Source of the DNA: Dicaeum eximium
Taxonomy: Eukaryota > Chordata > Aves > Passeriformes > Dicaeidae
Reading direction: 5' to 3'
DNA: 64,000 nucleotides
Assembly: GCA_013396995.1 (NCBI GenBank)
Contig: VWZP01001589.1
Span: forward strand, 2,379,069 to 2,443,068
Shown: positions 26,201 to 36,435 of the stretch, in pieces
How the letters are laid out: each line of letters starts with the position of its first letter
Numbering within the stretch: the stretch's first letter is position 1
Made by a program: the position numbers and the translations under genes
The notes under the pieces: model-generated
What the model was told of the DNA's origin: nothing
Databases searched by the model: none
What the model saw: only the letters and a program-made list of their open reading frames with translations

Positions 26201-29200
26201 AGCACAGCCCAAAGAAACAGTTTCTGTTTGTTTAGACTTCGTTTTCCAAATTGTCCATTTTGGGTGCAAAGAACTGGAATAAAGTTTCATCCAAATTCCG
26301 CTGAAAATAAAAACAGAATAAAGAGGAATAAATTTCAAGAATAGTCAGTTCATTCTTTTATATGCACATCTCAGCTACCACTGAGCATAGTGTTAGGACA
26401 TAAACAGTCTTATCTGCCTTCCTGAAGATATGGGAGCCAGGATGAAGCTCTGTGACAGCATAGGCATAGTCAGCCAAGTAAGTGAAAACCGATAAAAGTT
26501 AAGCAGAAAATTTTGAAAATTCCACCCTGATACAACAATGCATCCTCCTCATATAAAATCAGCTAGTGGAAAAAGTGGTTTAATACCTCCTATTCAACAA
26601 AGATAATCTGTACACTTCAAGTTTCTCAGATCCAGCTGAAAGTGGGGTGGAGGAGGACAATTAGAATGACCTTTGTTTGGTGGTACCAAAGTCATGTCAA
26701 TCTGTTCTGCACTCTCTTTGGAAAAGCCCAGAGAAGACATGACTTTCTGAAGTCAAAAAATATGTGACTGTAATGATGAGTTCATCTCTTTCACGCCACG
26801 AAAATATGAGGTCACATTTCTGCCCCCCATACCCCAGTATTACTATGACAGTTCACAGAATTTTGAGTTCAGGAATCTACAAGAACTCAAAGAATAATCT
26901 GTGAATACAGGTTGCCAATAAGTTTTCTCATTTTGAAGTGCTAGACACATAGTGTACATAACTGCATTAAAGAAAATGAATAGCAAGGGCAACAAATTCT
27001 TAAGAGACATTTTCTACCATTTATCAGCAAGATTACCTTTACCAGTTCCTACTTATCCTCAGGCAAACTTACATTAGTGTGTATTGTACAGCATCTTCCC
27101 CTCTCCTTAAAGCATTCAAGGAGTAGATCCATCCCACACTGCCTCCTACCCATCAAAACCATTCTCAATTCATCAGCTGCTGAGAATAAGTCCCCATATG
27201 CTGAGAGCCAGGCTCTGGTTATTGATGCAAACATACTCGGGAGTTTTGCAAAAACCTTCCAGCCTGCTGCTCTGCAGATATATACAGAATTCCCCGCTGC
27301 CATTTCTTGAGACAAAAGTGTCTAAAACACACAGACCACTAAGCGACCGTGACTGGCAAAGGTGGGTTCACAGTCAACATGAATTTTCAACCTTCCTTTC
27401 ACTAAAAGCAGGGTGGGAAGGGTAACATAAAGAACAATCCCATAACTGAAAAAAAGTTTTAAGATACTTCTATTTTAAGACCATAAAAGGCAGCCAAGTT
27501 ACCAGATAGTATAAAACATTTCTGATGGAGGCGGTAAATCCTTTTTTAACTCCAAAGCAGTTTAGAATTGTCCAGAGATGAAAAAAAGGAGAGATGTCGT
27601 TAACATAACATCATCAGGGGAATTTGAGCTGTGTATCATTCAATTGGTCTTTGTCAGCCTAAAAAGTCCAGTAAAATAACCGCCTATAAAGCTCTCCTGT
27701 TAACTAGAAACCCCTTCCAAGAGAGACATCCTTTGATGGAGAGGGATACTCTGCATGATGCTGAAAAGACAGGGCTTAGTCATAGGCATTTCATGTATTT
27801 TGAAGTTGTAGACTCAAGCAGACTGAAGACAGACTAATGACAAATACCTACCATCCTCATCCTCACTCTCAGTATTGCTTCTTCCTTTCCCAAAACAGTG
27901 TTGTGCAAGCAAAGAAATTATTCAAGAAACTCAAAAATTCAGCTATAGCAGGGAGACAGAGAAGAAGATGAAGGAGGACTTGGAATCACAAGTGTTTAGG
28001 AAGGTAACACTGCCCCTTCATCCTCAACTCCTGAAAAATTCAGGACAGATAAACTGAAAAGGCATCCAACAGGGAAGCACACATTTGCCTCTTTCACAGC
28101 AGAGTACATGCCCTTCTTGCCTCAACTTGTTAATACTCATCTCAAGGCCTCTTACTGGGCATTACTACAACAAGCCAAACAAACCTTTTATTGCTAACTC
28201 AAATGCCAGAATCAGACATCTCCATCAGTCATCACGTGACCACAAAGGCAAAAAGACTTCCCCCTGTGCTCTCACTTCCTCTCACACAAGCACTTTCTGC
28301 TGGGGATCAGAATCCTCAGGTTTTCACAGGCAGACCAAATCTGTAAACTTCCCACACTTCATGATAGGAAGGCTGGAATATCCCATCCTAGGGCAAGGAG
28401 AACGGGGGAGGGGAGTGTCAAACATTTCCTTGTCTTCAACAGTTATATTGGAGACATCAGTGCCAAGAACTGTTCAAGTGCACATATTATATGAACAGCC
28501 CAAAGACAAATCACTGCATTAGGCAGCACAGACATATCACAATCAAAGACCAATAGTCCTGTTGCACCAAGGACAGCACCCCTTTACATCCAGGACAGCA
28601 GAAATAGCCTAAAAAAGATGGTCTGAAAACCAACATCCGATTTGTCATAGAAATGTGCAGTTAAAACTTCTGTTCATTTACTGCAAGATTCAGGGTCTTG
28701 AAAAGGTCCACAAAAATCCATAAGGAAGAAATCACCTGGTCCCACTGAACCAGTCAGGCTCCTAGATAAGGGAAAGTAACTCTCTCCCATTTGTGCACAT
28801 ACACTAATCTCTGTTGAGATTAGAAAATGGAAACAGAGATCGCCGAGATGGAGACAGATGAATCATCTTCCCCTGGACAACCACAGTGATTTTATCCTTT
28901 TACCCTTACCACCCTGAAGTGGAAAACACATGCCAAGATTGGTAAGTTGTGTCAACTATGCAATTTGTATCTACCCTTACCTGCCTACAGCCTCAAAACC
29001 TAAATCTGGGTTACAGATCTTCTCTTTAAATTCATCAGTTCTAAAGGTATCAATGCCAAGGTAAACCAACTAATTCACTGTACACATTTTAGTAATTAAG
29101 GGAGAAATACATTCATACCAAGTACAGCAACTTCATATAGAGGAAGACATTTTCTCATTCATACAACACTAATGCAGTAGAATCCTAGAAAGAAAAGGAT

Positions 29201-32200
29201 GCCCAGATCCTATTAATCACATACCAACCCAGGTCTCTTCTCTTTACCCTTTCACAAAATTATCATGATATTGGTAGGAGCAATTTAGGAATGCTGTATA
29301 AGCAATCCTTATTTTAAAAAGTGTCGGTATTTATCTTCATCTCTTTTGTTCTCATTTAGAAATCACCAAAACTTCACAAATAGAGCAACAGGCAAAAACC
29401 TCAAGTGGATCATTTGATTGAATCAATCCCTCTGCAAAAACCTGATGAAAGAATTAAGTAGGTAGGACTTCAAAACTGTGAAAGCTATGACAATTCCATA
29501 AAGCTACTGGCGACATACCATTACGGATCACCTGAACCGAAAAGTTTGTGCAAGTTGATGTGAAGACAAATGAATACATGCAAATTTTCAAACAAAAAAA
29601 AAGTGCTAACAGCAACATTTCAAAGCACTGGATTAGTTTTTGCCTCCTAACTCCCATTAAACAACAGTCCCTGCACAGCTAGAATTCCATGCAATATGTA
29701 CTGTGAGCTATGCAGGGCAATTTCAGCAGAGTAACTGCCCGTAGGTGTGTGCATCAGTGCTCTGGCCTCAGAGAAACTAAATTAGAAAGACTCATAATTC
29801 AGGCAAACACCACTGTGGCACAACTGACACCTTCCTTTTTTCTTACTTGTCATTGGCCAGCTCATAGAAGTGCTTATTCACACAACCAACAGACAACAGG
29901 GACACAGCATCCAAATAGGAAAGTATCTTCAGCAGCACTTCTGATGGCATGCTAGAAAAGAAGAGAAAAAGGAATACCGTTAGACTTGCCTGCAAACTCC
30001 AGAAATGACAATGGCGGAGAATTTTAATTTCAAACCAGACAAAAACTGAAGAGGTAGAAACCAGCAGGTTGTAAACAGATGAATCAAAAATCACCTGAAG
30101 AGGAATCAAAAATCAACTGAAGAGTTAAACTGTGGAGTCTGGGTTCTAATTTCACCCTCTGGTATGTGGCATTTGCCTAAAATAATTTATCACAACTCAT
30201 TCAAGCAGCCCAGCACAATTAAATGAAAAGTTATGGGTTTGCATTTTCATTAAACTTTGTTAACTTTAACTGTGTTTGACACAAAACTACCTCATTTAGA
30301 TTCAGTTTCTTACTGCTCAAACCATGATTTTAACATTTATTCTATAACCACCAGCATTTGCAAAACTGCAGATATATTCACTCTCCCTTCTGACTGCAGT
30401 GTCAGGTTTCAGGATGCACCAGGACAGAAATGTCCTAGCCTAACAGCAAGATCATGCTCTACCTCATTATAATCTTTAAACAGTACTTGCTCAGGGGTCT
30501 TGTGTAGTTTTCATTTATGTCAACAGAAGGATATGAACTTCAAAGTAAGAGCCAAGTGATATCTTGAAAACGTCAATGTCTCCGTGCATCTGGAAGGCTG
30601 CCTGAAATGCAGGTGCCAGTCTAAGCATAACAAGTAGAACATACCCCGGAGATGAGCCAATGTGATTTCTGCATTAACAGACAGGAACCTCATACCATTT
30701 GAGCAGTACCTCATAACTGCACAGAGTTTAAAATACATGCATCTTATACTCTAATTTTCTTGAGCATTGAGTATGGTCACATCAAAATCACCGCTGAAAA
30801 TAAAAGGTGCTGTGAAAGTGAACACCCCAGCTGTGCCTCTCGTCCTTTCACTACTGGGTTATTTGCAACACTTGTTGATTTATAACACTATTTCAGAAGC
30901 AGAGAGCTTTAAAAGGTAGCATGATAATGCCAATACCTCAAGCTTTTTTATTGAACTCAGAATCTTAGTTGCATTGACATAGAAGCAACATGCCAAAACT
31001 TGCACTTTTATTATGTGAAATAACTCGCACACTGTAAGCCCAAAAAAAGCTGCAGATTAACTAAAATAATATGTATAATCCAGAATTTTCAACAGCAGTT
31101 TTTACAACCATATTCTTTGTCCTTTGAAGGAAGCTGAAAGGATTTTTTTCTTTTTTCTCTCACCATTACACCAGTCTGACAGCATAGAGGTACTAAACTG
31201 GCCATCCAATGCAATACAGAGACATCACTACACAGGAAGCTATCAAATGTATAAAAAAGGAAAACTAATTACTTTTTCAGGTAACATTCTTGGATATTTC
31301 TTTTTGGTGAAAATGTAACTAATTTTCAAACAAGAAAACAACTCATGATTATATTGAAAGTCTCCTTTCACTGTCAAACAGGAAGAAAAACATTTACCTT
31401 GCAGCAAATATGCAGCAGCCACTCATTCCTCCCCCCCTCATCCCAATCCACCATTCTCAGCCTCACTATACACTAAAATACACCTGATGATAACCAATAA
31501 CCAAGAGAAACATAAGAAATTTAATTCCAAACTGGCTTTCATTGAAGGAATAAAATAACAATTTTTGTTCTCAAGGAACAACATTGCCCATGACTTGCAA
31601 AGGAGTTGCTGTAGGCTTCACACGGCTTGGAACACGGACCTATTCCTTATGAACTTCGAAAAGAACACAGAGAACCATGCCAGAAAACATTAGAAGGTGA
31701 ACACAGGATCCCAAAGTAGGCCAGGAAAGCAAGTCTTTTCAACTCAGAACATCTGACATAGAAATTTCCAAGTTATGAATACAATTACTGCAAGCAGTCA
31801 AAAGACAGCTCACAGGGAGATTTCCACTCTTAATCCTAATATGAAGACATACTCACCTCTCAATGCACACATTTGGTTTCAGTTTTATGAGAGGTGTCAA
31901 GTGCAGACTTTTAATTCCAGCATTTACAGTTTCAGAATATTCTCCAGGCCTGGCAGCAAAGGTCCTTAACCTACTTGTAAGAAGGAAAAGCTGTTAAGAG
32001 TCACGTACTCACAAAATGAAGAAATGCGCATGCTGTGCACACCTAGACACAACATTTCAACCAAGGCAAGATGCAGGGAATACATCACATGGCAATCATT
32101 ATGACTGGAACAATTACACCCAAGCTAAAATACCTGACATTGGGAAGATTCAGATTTAAACTCACAGCTGTCAATCCTGTGATTGATCTCTCACAGCAGG

Positions 32201-35200
32201 CAAAGGGAAGAGTGTTCCCCCAAATCAGTTTGAATCCAGTAGAAATCTATTACCCTTAGACAGGTGCACCACTGCTTGGCCACCACAATCAAGCTCCACT
32301 GAGGCCCCTGCAGCAAGTCAAACTCACTGATTAATCTTCTGTTTCACAACATTACTCCAGAGACATTTTTGAGCCACCCAACTTTGCTAATCTATTAAAA
32401 GATAACAGATAAAAACAATACCTTGAAACATCCTCAGAAACTGTCATGGTTCAAAAAGAATTTGTATACTTTCAAGGATAAACATCAAGAAAGAAGATTT
32501 AATCCATGAAACAGAGAGCAGCTAACAAGCTCTAAGGGATGCCAAGGTGTTAGACAGACAAATTACTTGTCAGTAGAATTGCTTTGTTAAGGTTTAGGGC
32601 TTGACATGCTTCACTGATTTCAGACCTAGGGGGAGGTTAACAAAGCTTGGGAAGAAGGATGGCAACTACTAATGGACACAAAGAATGCAGAATTTACAGA
32701 CCACAAGGATAACTGGAACAGCCCCCAAGATAAGGAAGAAACTAATAAAGCCAACTCAGCAACTGTGCTGAAATCAGCTCCAGCTTCCAGAAGTGTGAGA
32801 TTGCAATCACTGACCCAAGAAACTCACTGACTCAAAAAAGATAAAGACTGAGCATGCAGAGTAATTAGCATGAGAAGAAAGAGAATCATTATCCAATAGA
32901 AGATAGAAAACTAATTAATAAGAGAATTATGTAACTTGTAGCCAATGAAAACTAATTCCTTCCTTAGCTAAAACATATAAAATAGCAAAAAGTTTTGATA
33001 GTTGGTGTGCTGGCTTTGTGGATTTGCCACCCAGCATCCCCTTCTGTGCAGAACTGTAAATTTATCAAATACCTCAACCCTATGTCTGGATTGGCCTCTT
33101 GCACACCACAGTGAAAGAACCTATTTTGGCAACATTTCCACATCACAACTTAGATAGAAAAGAAAGGAACTTTGCATATTTCTAACACAAGTTCTACAAT
33201 CCAACCACTCACACATTTTTCCAAGTTTTCTGATAGGAAGGACTTTGTAAGCTATAATTGCAAACAAACACTATCATTAATCCACAGAGAAATATGGAGA
33301 CAGAGTTTCAATCTTAAACCAAATCCTTACACTTCATGCCCACTGATGCCACCAAGCAGGCAGAGCTCCCCATTCACTACTTAACTGATGTTTAAAATTG
33401 CCAGCAGATTTCCAACACCTGGCCAAACAAGCTCTGGGTTTCTGAGCAACCAATCCATGGGTGGCAAATAACTAATTTTAAACTATATAGATACCATATA
33501 CATTGAATCCCTACTGGTTTTGATTTAAGATTGATTTATGCTCAAAGAAAAATAAAATCAAAAGAAATTAGCAACTCCGGTCTACACTGTCAACTGTGCT
33601 ACGTTAAAAAAAAAAATCCAAAATATTTTACTTGGAATTGTTATAACCTTAACAAAAAGGCACACGCATTTCAGCTTGTCAGTGGCTGCCAACCACTGAC
33701 AGACCAACTAAATTAACAACTACAAAAAAGTAGTCTTATAATTAATACAACCTGGAGATCAAACAGGGGTTTTACTCACGTATCATTATCAAGAACTCTT
33801 AGATGATGAGGCACTAACAAACTCCCATTAAAGGGATTTAGAGACACAAGTTGTGTTTAACAGCAGCACAGCTATCACTTCTGTATGTTCCAGGGCAGCA
33901 CATCCCAGGCTATTCTGCCCTGAATCCATGCTGAAAGCACGGGGCATACTCTGGGGATACTCTGGTCATACTCTTGGGATTCTGGATTTTAAAACACACT
34001 ACCTTGGACAAGCATAACCTGCATAGCCTGTATTCAGTCCTTCTTGTTCATTTAAACCACCTCCCTCTCTTCTTCACCCCAGGGAGAAATATCTGAAGAA
34101 AGAAACATTTTGCCCACACATGCCTTGAAAACTTTAACATAATAGCTATTGTTTTTGTAAGCTTCAATTAAAAAAAAAAAACTTGCTGAACTTTTGCAAT
34201 TTCTAAAACAAAAATATTCTCAAGGTGTGAAGAAACAAACAGCAAACTCAATCCATAAATTACTTTTCAAGTACTGTGTGTGCTAAGATTTTAAATTAGG
34301 ATTAACAAAATGCTTCTACATTGCATTGATACAGTTTGAGCATATAAGCCTAAAATAAAAGTCAATGACACGTTACACCCCCTCTTTAGAGACTTCTAGA
34401 ACCACTGAGATGATCTTACTTAAGAGGCAAAACTTCAATTGCTTTTTCCTTAGCTTTCAACCTTTGGGGCTCAGTTTTGTACCAATATTTTCACTGTCAC
34501 ACCCTATAATACTTGCAATTTGCCTTGGTTTTTTGATGGTCAGCGAACAATTGTCCTTAGAGTAACACTTCAAATAACGTACACAAAGTTTTAAGTAGTG
34601 ATAAAACCTGTCCCCTCCACCTGTTAAAGCGTATCTGGGGATAAAGAAAAATGATAATAATGTTCTGACATGGGTTGCTTGGGGTTTTTTTCCCTCAGCT
34701 AACAATATCACTCTTTTTAAAAGGTGGATATTACTCCAATCCATTTGCAGGTTTTAAAAAAAAGGAAAAAAAAGAAAACAGCAGGGAGAAGGAGGAAACT
34801 GCTCTGAAAGCCAAGGTTGTAGAAATGGATTAGCAAAAAAAGCTGCTTTCTCAGCTTTGGCTCTAAGACTGATGCTTTACAATTTTGAAAGCTGAACCTG
34901 TACTGTAAGAATTAAGGTAATCACACCTTCTACAGTGAAACCCTCCTATTTATTAGAAAGGCCTAAGCACCCTGAACACACATACAGTAGCCATTAACTA
35001 ACTTTGTGGGGACCCATTATAGCACCTCCTCCAAGCTGAAGGACATACCTAAGTTTAAGTTCCCTTCCCAGGCAGAAAAAAAAGTGTTAAACCGAGGCCT
35101 CCATGCACGTGGTTTATCCCACTGCAAAGTGTCCGTGGGGCCAGGGGTAGGGAGAGGAGAGCACCATGACCACAGCCCTCGCCGTGAGGAGTCGAGAGCT

Positions 35201-35373
35201 AGAAACCAGAGCCGTGGAGCAGGTGAAGTGCGTTTCCCAGAGGAACAATAGGAGCTGAGGGAAAACAACAAACCACCCTCCCTGGAAAAGGTGAAGAAGG
35301 CCGAGCGGGCAGCCCCGGGCCGGCAGAGCCCCGCTCGGCGTGCCCGCGGTTACCTGCCACGGCCCGTCGCCAT
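10949..35373 (-). CDS. FBXO15: FBXO15, F-box only protein 15 (nine coding exons, 443 aa)
   Basis: F-box proteins bind SKP1 through the F-box and recruit substrates to the SCF (SKP1-CUL1-F-box) ubiquitin ligase. The substrate of FBXO15 is not evident from sequence. Coding exons in transcript order are 35354-35373, 29847-29951, 26058-26300, 25593-25802, 23669-23798, 21282-21364, 20018-20163, 14355-14479 and 10949-11218. All junctions are GT/AG, phases agree throughout, and the sum is 1332 nt. The F-box spans about residues 8-46, with MPSEVLLKILSYLDAVSLL visible. Later landmarks shared with mammalian FBXO15 as I recall it are PGYWKKEYI, DTSVTILWCG, SPGLLVGIWK, AFVMANLHY, SEYGLHDY, DIENGYL and GKPFWCFSSPV. 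The start MATGRG also matches. Human FBXO15 is about 510 aa, longer between the start and the F-box. An extra exon in intron 1 was looked for and not found, but cannot be excluded. It is divergent from TIMM21. Confidence 0.93.
13245..13450 (-). mobile_element. CR1 LINE 3' fragment with internal deletion
   Basis: Starting at TAGAATCGTAGAATGA and GGTTGGAAGGGACC, this is the reverse complement of the CR1 3' end. CTCTTTCAGTTTAAAAGCAT and CACCACATGCCTTGG follow. The consensus stretch between them is missing and replaced by A and T runs. Its sense strand is minus, the same as FBXO15. Confidence 0.85.
13937..14035. repeat. A/C-rich low-complexity tract
   Basis: This is a run of A with interspersed C on the plus strand, similar in style to 3711-3806. 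The lysine/proline/threonine-rich frames across it are not genes. Confidence 0.85.
14355..14479 (-). CDS. FBXO15: FBXO15 coding exon 8
   Basis: The exon is 125 nt, with acceptor ATTTTCAG and donor AAG|GTCAGA. It encodes DIENGYLMLRVVNLKDNRKH, LPIIGTLGICWETDVF and KGSVK. The donor was chosen over nearby GTs because it gives phase 0 and a gap-free alignment with human FBXO15. Confidence 0.9.
14480..20017 (-). other. FBXO15: FBXO15 intron 7
   Basis: This is the largest intron, at 5.5 kb. It contains a TTA-rich simple repeat near 16.63 kb and a block at 15.3-16.2 kb that is purine-rich on the plus strand and keeps a 186-codon minus-strand frame open without an early ATG. No exon or mobile element was identified. 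Confidence 0.8.
16619..16655. repeat. TTA/TTAA-rich simple repeat
   Basis: Repeated ATT and AATT units form an almost pure A/T stretch within FBXO15 intron 7. Confidence 0.85.
20018..20163 (-). CDS. FBXO15: FBXO15 coding exon 7
   Basis: The exon is 146 nt, with acceptor TTTTCAAG after a long pyrimidine run and donor GTAAAG. It encodes QYAPPPNKPLLDDIDSEYGL, then HDYSLHLDLHGRN and YLCGSFKCLFCRK. It aligns with the human SPEYGLHGYQLHVDL region. Confidence 0.92.
20164..21281 (-). other. FBXO15: FBXO15 intron 6
   Basis: This is a 1.1 kb AT-rich intron. I see no additional feature in it. Confidence 0.85.
21282..21364 (-). CDS. FBXO15: FBXO15 coding exon 6
   Basis: The exon is 83 nt, with acceptor CTTTTCAG and donor GTAAGT. 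It encodes GKNEIAFVMANLHYNQLLER and SILGSATV with the final codon split. Confidence 0.93.
21365..23668 (-). other. FBXO15: FBXO15 intron 5
   Basis: This is a 2.3 kb intron with a short A-run region near 23.56 kb. I see no exon, RNA gene or recognisable mobile element. Confidence 0.85.
23669..23798 (-). CDS. FBXO15: FBXO15 coding exon 5
   Basis: The exon is 130 nt, with acceptor TTTTCAAAG and donor GTAAGA; it ends in phase 0. It encodes PRRFSLIAEYHLANLT through LSPGLLVGIWK. Confidence 0.93.
23799..25592 (-). other. FBXO15: FBXO15 intron 4
   Basis: This is a 1.8 kb intron carrying a CR1 remnant (24461-24600) with an A run that contains one unresolved base (24547). Nothing else was recognised. 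Confidence 0.85.
24461..24600 (-). mobile_element. CR1 LINE remnant
   Basis: GGGGCATCCACAACCTCC, then CCAGTGTCCCACCACCCTCA, then CCTGTCCCTGCACTACTGCC follow the order of the reverse complement of the CR1 3' region. An A-rich run with an N at 24547 interrupts it. It is strongly diverged, with its sense strand on minus. Confidence 0.75.
25593..25802 (-). CDS. FBXO15: FBXO15 coding exon 4
   Basis: The exon is 210 nt, with acceptor AATAACAG and donor GTGAGT; both ends are in phase 2. It encodes GLSWIIVLKEKNGKEHV, DTSVTILWCG and WPCLDILSTLKLFGVTP, all clear counterparts of human FBXO15. The intron before it is only 255 bp. Confidence 0.95.
26058..26300 (-). CDS. FBXO15: FBXO15 coding exon 3
   Basis: The exon is 243 nt, with acceptor TTTTCAG and donor GTAAGC; both ends are in phase 2. 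It encodes GIWMKLYSSSLHPKW through PGYWKKEYI and PYTGLPCKNKEAMK, which align with the segment after the F-box in mammalian FBXO15. Confidence 0.95.
26301..29846 (-). other. FBXO15: FBXO15 intron 2
   Basis: This is a 3.5 kb intron. A 145-codon plus-strand frame at 28085-28522 matches nothing I know and lies antisense. No mobile element was recognised. Confidence 0.8.
29847..29951 (-). CDS. FBXO15: FBXO15 coding exon 2 (F-box core)
   Basis: The exon is 105 nt, with acceptor TTTTCTAG and donor GTAAGA. It encodes the F-box helices, starting MPSEVLLKILSYLDAVSLL and ending ELANDN with the last codon split. Translation could also start at this exon's own ATG, as in the shorter mammalian isoforms. 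Confidence 0.95.
30081..30124. repeat. 22-bp tandem duplication
   Basis: Two adjacent 22-base units starting GAATCAAAAATCA differ at one position (ACCTG versus AACTG). They lie 130-173 bases upstream of the F-box exon acceptor in FBXO15 intron 1. Confidence 0.95.
32442..33134 (+). mobile_element. Probable solo LTR of an endogenous retrovirus, plus orientation
   Basis: The block opens TGTCATGGTT, which resembles avian ERV LTR starts I recall, and closes with GGCAACA, so it has TG...CA ends about 690 bp apart. Inside are two CCAAT boxes (32893-32897, 32942-32946), a TATA box (TATAAAA, 32976-32982) and a U5-like tail ending CTATTTTGGCAACA. No retroviral coding sequence adjoins it, which suggests recombination to a solo LTR. 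No clean target-site duplication was found, so the ends are approximate. It is antisense to FBXO15. Confidence 0.62.
33677..33701. repeat. 9-bp inverted repeat
   Basis: TGTCAGTGG and CCACTGACA are exact reverse complements with a seven-base spacer, in FBXO15 intron 1. Confidence 0.8.
33946..33976. repeat. Three ATACTCTGG-like units with an 11-bp period
   Basis: ATACTCTGG occurs at 33946 and 33957, and ATACTCTTG at 33968, so three copies lie exactly 11 bases apart. Confidence 0.8.
35354..35373 (-). CDS. FBXO15: FBXO15 coding exon 1
   Basis: This exon encodes MATGRG plus two bases of a split codon. The ATG sits in a strong Kozak context (GCGGCCATGG) inside a CpG island, and the donor is AG|GTAACC. 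The same first residues open human FBXO15, which supports the start. Joined to the next recognised exon, the split codon becomes Ser. The 5' UTR extends to higher coordinates by an unknown length. Confidence 0.78.
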
Positions 35374-35597
35374 GGCCGCTCCGCCTCGGGACAGCGGCGG
35401 CCTCGCACCGCCAGCGGGGAGGGCAGGGGAGGAATAAGCGCTGCCACACCTCCCGTGGAACGCCCCGGGGCGGGTGGGACGGCGGCAGCCCGAGGGAGGC
35501 GGTGCCCGGGAGCGCTGGCTCGGGGAAGGCGGGGCTGGGCACGCCCATGCGGGGCGCTCGGGAAGCGTTAACGCCCCGGGAGGGCAGGGCTGCCGCC

Positions 35598-35628
35598 ATG
35601 AGCAGCGTGGTTCATCTGCTGCCCCACG
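35598..35628 (+). CDS. Candidate alternative first exon on the plus strand (tentative)
   Basis: An ATG in the context GCCGCCATGA starts ten codons (MSSVVHLLPH) plus one base, followed by the donor G|GTGAGC. It lies in the CpG island, divergent from FBXO15. Its phase (one extra base) equals that of TIMM21 exon 1, so it could splice to 38448 and continue into VKEAGRDF. That would give a TIMM21 form without the arginine-rich presequence. There is no transcript evidence; phase agreement alone has a one-in-three chance. Confidence 0.25.
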
Positions 35629-35667
35629 GTGAGCTCGGAGCTCTCGGACACTGTGTTGTCGGGTCTC

Positions 35668-36435
35668 AGAATCACAGAATTAAATAGGCTGGAAAATACC
35701 TTTGAGATTACTGATTCCAAACTATGGCCAAACACCACCATGTTAATTAGACCACAGCACTAAGTGCCAATTCCAGTCTTTCTTTAAACATTTCCAGGAA
35801 CGGTGGCTTCACCACCTCCCTGAGCAGCCCCTTCCAATGTCTAATCGTCTTTTCTGTGAAGAAATTCTTCCTAATGTCCAACCTCAACCTCCCCTGGTAC
35901 AACTAGAGGCCATTTCCTCTTGTTGCCGAAGAGGCCGACCCCCACCTGGCCACAGCCTCCTTTCAGGGATTTGTACAGTGATAAAGCCCCCGAACCTCCT
36001 TTTCTCCAAGCTAAACATCCCCAGCTCCCTCAGCTCCTTCTAAGATTTGTGCTCCAGACCCTTCACCAGCTCCACTGCACTTCTCTGGACATGCTCCAGC
36101 AGCTCAGTGTCCTTCTTAAATTGAGGGCTTCAAGGTGTGCAAGGTGTGGCCTCAACAGTGCCAAGTACAGCGAGACAATCACCTCCCTAGTCCTGCTCAC
36201 AACACTGGTTTTGATAGAGGACAGGAAGCCCTTGGCTTGGGCCACCTGGGCACACACTAGCTCTTGTTCAGCCACTGTCAATCGGCACCCCCGGCTCCTT
36301 TTCCGCCAGCACCTTCCCAGCCACTCTGTCCCAGCGCTGCCTGGGGTTCTTGTGAGCAGGACACGCCACTTGGCCTTGTTGAAGCTCACGCCTTCGATCT
36401 CGGCCCATCGATTTAGCCTGTCCAGATCCCTCTAG
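35668..36435 (-). mobile_element. CR1 LINE, 5'-truncated copy, minus orientation
   Basis: Reading the minus strand, the element ends at 35668 with the typical AATTCTGTGATTCT-like CR1 3' repeat. On the plus strand, CGGCCCATCGATTTAGCCTG and CCAGATCCCTCT mark the 5' end near 36435. A minus-strand frame at 36063-36389 still shows the reverse-transcriptase C-terminal region (for example SRTREVIVSLYLALLRPHL) before the frame is lost. At about 770 bp it is the best-preserved CR1 here. It lies between the FBXO15 and TIMM21 starts. Confidence 0.95.

Larger units (their letters stand above)
29952..35353 (-). other. FBXO15: FBXO15 intron 1
   Basis: This 5.4 kb intron holds a 22-bp tandem duplication (30081-30124), an LTR-like block (32442-33134), a short inverted repeat (33677-33701) and an 11-bp-period repeat (33946-33976). 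An extra N-terminal exon comparable to the longer human protein was sought on the minus strand and not found. Confidence 0.75.
35280..35640. promoter_or_regulatory. CpG island at the FBXO15 start
   Basis: The sequence changes abruptly from AT-rich to GC-rich with many CpGs, and covers FBXO15 exon 1. No TATA box is visible, as expected for a CpG-island promoter. The right edge stops just before the CR1 insertion. Confidence 0.8.

Noticed and set aside
28085..28522. 145-codon plus-strand frame in FBXO15 intron 2
   Set aside because: It has no family resemblance, low-complexity Ser/His/Thr content, and lies antisense inside an intron with no promoter or poly(A) signal seen.
35114..35599. 161-codon minus-strand frame across FBXO15 exon 1
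   Set aside because: It is in a different frame from the homologous MATGRG start and reads through the intron 1 donor. GC-rich sequence lacks stops by chance.
35920..36435. 171-codon plus-strand frame
   Set aside because: It lies wholly within the CR1 copy on the strand opposite to its reverse-transcriptase frame, so it is antisense LINE sequence.
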